From the NCBI GenBank assembly GCA_964501505.1, contig CAZCSY010000014.1:1-25530 (forward strand): a DNA stretch of 25,530 nt. The letters are read 5' to 3'. A program made the translations under genes and the position numbers. Below, piece by piece: positions 24,501 through 25,530 of this stretch (positions within the stretch are counted from its first letter, which is position 1; each line of letters opens with the position of its first letter). Source of the DNA: CAZCSY01 sp964501505. Its GTDB lineage: Bacteria; Omnitrophota; Gorgyraeia; Velamenicoccales; Velamenicoccaceae. Below the pieces are notes generated by a model. The model was not told where the DNA came from, ran no database searches, and saw only the letters and a list, made by a program, of their open reading frames with translations.

Positions 24501-25530
24501 ACGATTATGTTCCCGGATGCGCCGGGTTATATGCTCGTTGCCGATAATTATGAAAGCAAGGGATTAAACGATAAGCTTGGCAACTTTGTCGATGGTCTGC
24601 AGGGGACCTACTTTGGCGCTGACAAGCGGTTGTTCATGGCCCAGAAGGCACAAGGCCCCCCTGAGGAAGCACTGCGCCAAGGCAGGGTTACCTTGAGCGA
24701 TGGAAGCGTCTATACCTTTGCCAAAGATGCCAAGCTCTTCTTCCAGGGCGAGGTGGTCAAGGAGAGAAGGAGCCGCTTCGCGCCGGTGACGCAGAGACAA
24801 TACAACAAAGACGGCGTGAGCGGCATCGAGGAATATTTCGAGATACACCAAAAAGAGCATTCCAAGAATAATTGGATTTACAATCTATTCCTGGAGGCCA
24901 GGGAAAGACGGACCCTCGGGCCTCTCGTTGCGGTTATCGGAGGAGGCGTCGTTTTGATTTGGCTCTCCTTGCCGTTATTGCTCCTTGCCTTTACTCGTTA
25001 TATCGCCACCACGTCGTTCAGCACCAGGAAGAGATGGTACGATTACCTATATACATGGATAGGGCCTCTTGCCAATTTTGTTATGTGGGCATCAAGCTTG
25101 CCCTTCAAGGGCATCTATAAAATATATGTTGGAATAAGATATTTCAGAAAAGCCATTGTCACAAGTCGCCATTTCCATCCCAGGGAGGCGCTGGAACGGC
25201 TGGAGCCTTTAATCCGCAAGATTCATGAAGAAAGCGGCTCCGGTCAGGACTTTGAGGTGTTTCGAAGAGAGTGGATGGAAGAGAAAATTTATCGAATCTC
25301 GCGCATCGTTCCGAGACTCAATATCATCGGCCCACTTGTTTTCTACCTTATTGGTTTATATGCCACAGGAGAACAACGGGGCGGCTTCGAAGCCCTGAGG
25401 GAGAGGTTTAATATAACGGCGTCCCAGAGAAGAGATGCCGTTGATACGTACGGAATTCCGATACAACTCAATGAGTTCGAACGTTTCATCATTGAGCCGA
25501 TCGCCTCTTTCTTTTTGGCGGTGGTCTCTT
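20992..25530 (+). CDS. Giant envelope protein, part downstream of the gap (open at both ends), probably the same gene
   Basis: After the gap the frame with codons starting at 20994 is open to the last base, about 1,510 codons with no stop. It begins mid-protein: there is no start site with a Shine-Dalgarno sequence, although an ATG occurs at 20997. Sequence just after the gap carries the same degenerate repeat pattern seen just before it (20443-20960 versus 21060-21500), which argues that both sides encode one protein. The frames join if the true gap length is 2 modulo 3 rather than the 10 placeholder bases. Most of this part is beta-rich and charged, without a domain I recognise. The last 600 bases encode about three membrane helices around a charged helical stretch. 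The GC level falls visibly after about 23,200. The 3' end lies outside the window. Confidence 0.88.
21504..24910 (+). other. Unrecognised beta-rich, charged region
   Basis: About 1,130 residues show repeated short strands and D/N-G turns (VYRDNDGNIVRALV, KLLLRLDGFDLDEKGKIISD) and charged helices (DIQAILDFLQKEGYKV). No catalytic motif or known family is evident. The style changes little across the stretch, but AT content rises after about 23,200. Confidence 0.45.
24915..25370 (+). other. C-terminal membrane segment cluster
   Basis: A strong transmembrane helix (VAVIGGGVVLIWLSLPLLLL, 24915-24992) is followed by a basic stretch, a second helix around WIGPLANFVMWASSL (25056-25110), a charged helical part (LERLEPLIRKIHEES) and a third hydrophobic stretch (IIGPLVFYLIGLY, near 25320-25365). 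Another begins at the window edge (SFFLAVV). This would tether the beta-rich part to a membrane and start a new domain beyond the window. Confidence 0.7.

Noticed and set aside
1..25530. rRNA, tRNA, CRISPR, transposase or integrase genes, phage modules
   Set aside because: The plus strand is fully occupied by one coding line and no such motif, direct-repeat array or terminal inverted repeat was seen.

Overview
The whole window reads as one line of protein-coding sequence on the plus strand. From base 1 to an assembly gap (N, 20982-20991) one frame is open for about 6,990 codons. After the gap a second frame is open to the last base for about 1,510 codons. The only in-frame stop, TGA at 20998-21000, lies just after the 10-N run and depends on the assumed gap length. 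The simplest reading is an internal slice of a single giant gene, with at least about 8,500 residues visible and both ends open. I see no intergenic space, RNA gene, insertion sequence, CRISPR array, convincing promoter or terminator.

The composition is moderately GC-rich, with frequent AGG arginine codons. The protein mixes cell-envelope modules with housekeeping-like folds. Gigantic open frames of this kind are known from candidate phylum Omnitrophota (PVC group). I infer an Omnitrophota-like, diderm, uncultured bacterium. The phylum is an inference; no marker gene is present.

The protein falls into zones. Zone 1 (about 1-11,070) is a string of compact modules separated by a recurring Ser-Ser-Pro-Val (SSPV) tag and variants. 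In order these are: a signal-peptide-like segment, a SPOR peptidoglycan-binding domain, an SLT lytic transglycosylase, a Tat-like motif, long helical regions of unknown role, Gly-rich and Pro/Ala/Ser/Thr-rich linkers, a second Tat-like motif followed by a possible CheD-like Cys/His domain, a Rossmann methyltransferase-like domain, an unknown domain, a GNAT-like domain, a phosphoglycerate-kinase-like domain lacking the catalytic arginine, and a helix-turn-helix-like segment with two membrane helices. Zone 2 (about 11,070-12,900) is a polytopic membrane region. Zone 3 (about 12,900-20,400) starts with signal-peptide-like segments, then a tandem-repeat linker, a LysM-type domain, a coiled coil, a probable alpha/alpha-toroid domain, a large beta-rich region, long paired helices and a beta-barrel-like stretch. 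Zone 4 (about 20,400-25,530) has degenerate repeats that straddle the gap, more beta-rich sequence, and C-terminal membrane helices that run off the window.

Taken together, the recognisable parts suggest a very large envelope protein that binds and cuts peptidoglycan and spans or contacts membranes. The intracellular-enzyme-like folds between SSPV tags do not fit a simple secreted protein. They could be scaffolding copies, or products released if the SSPV tags are processing sites. Which of these is true cannot be decided from sequence alone.
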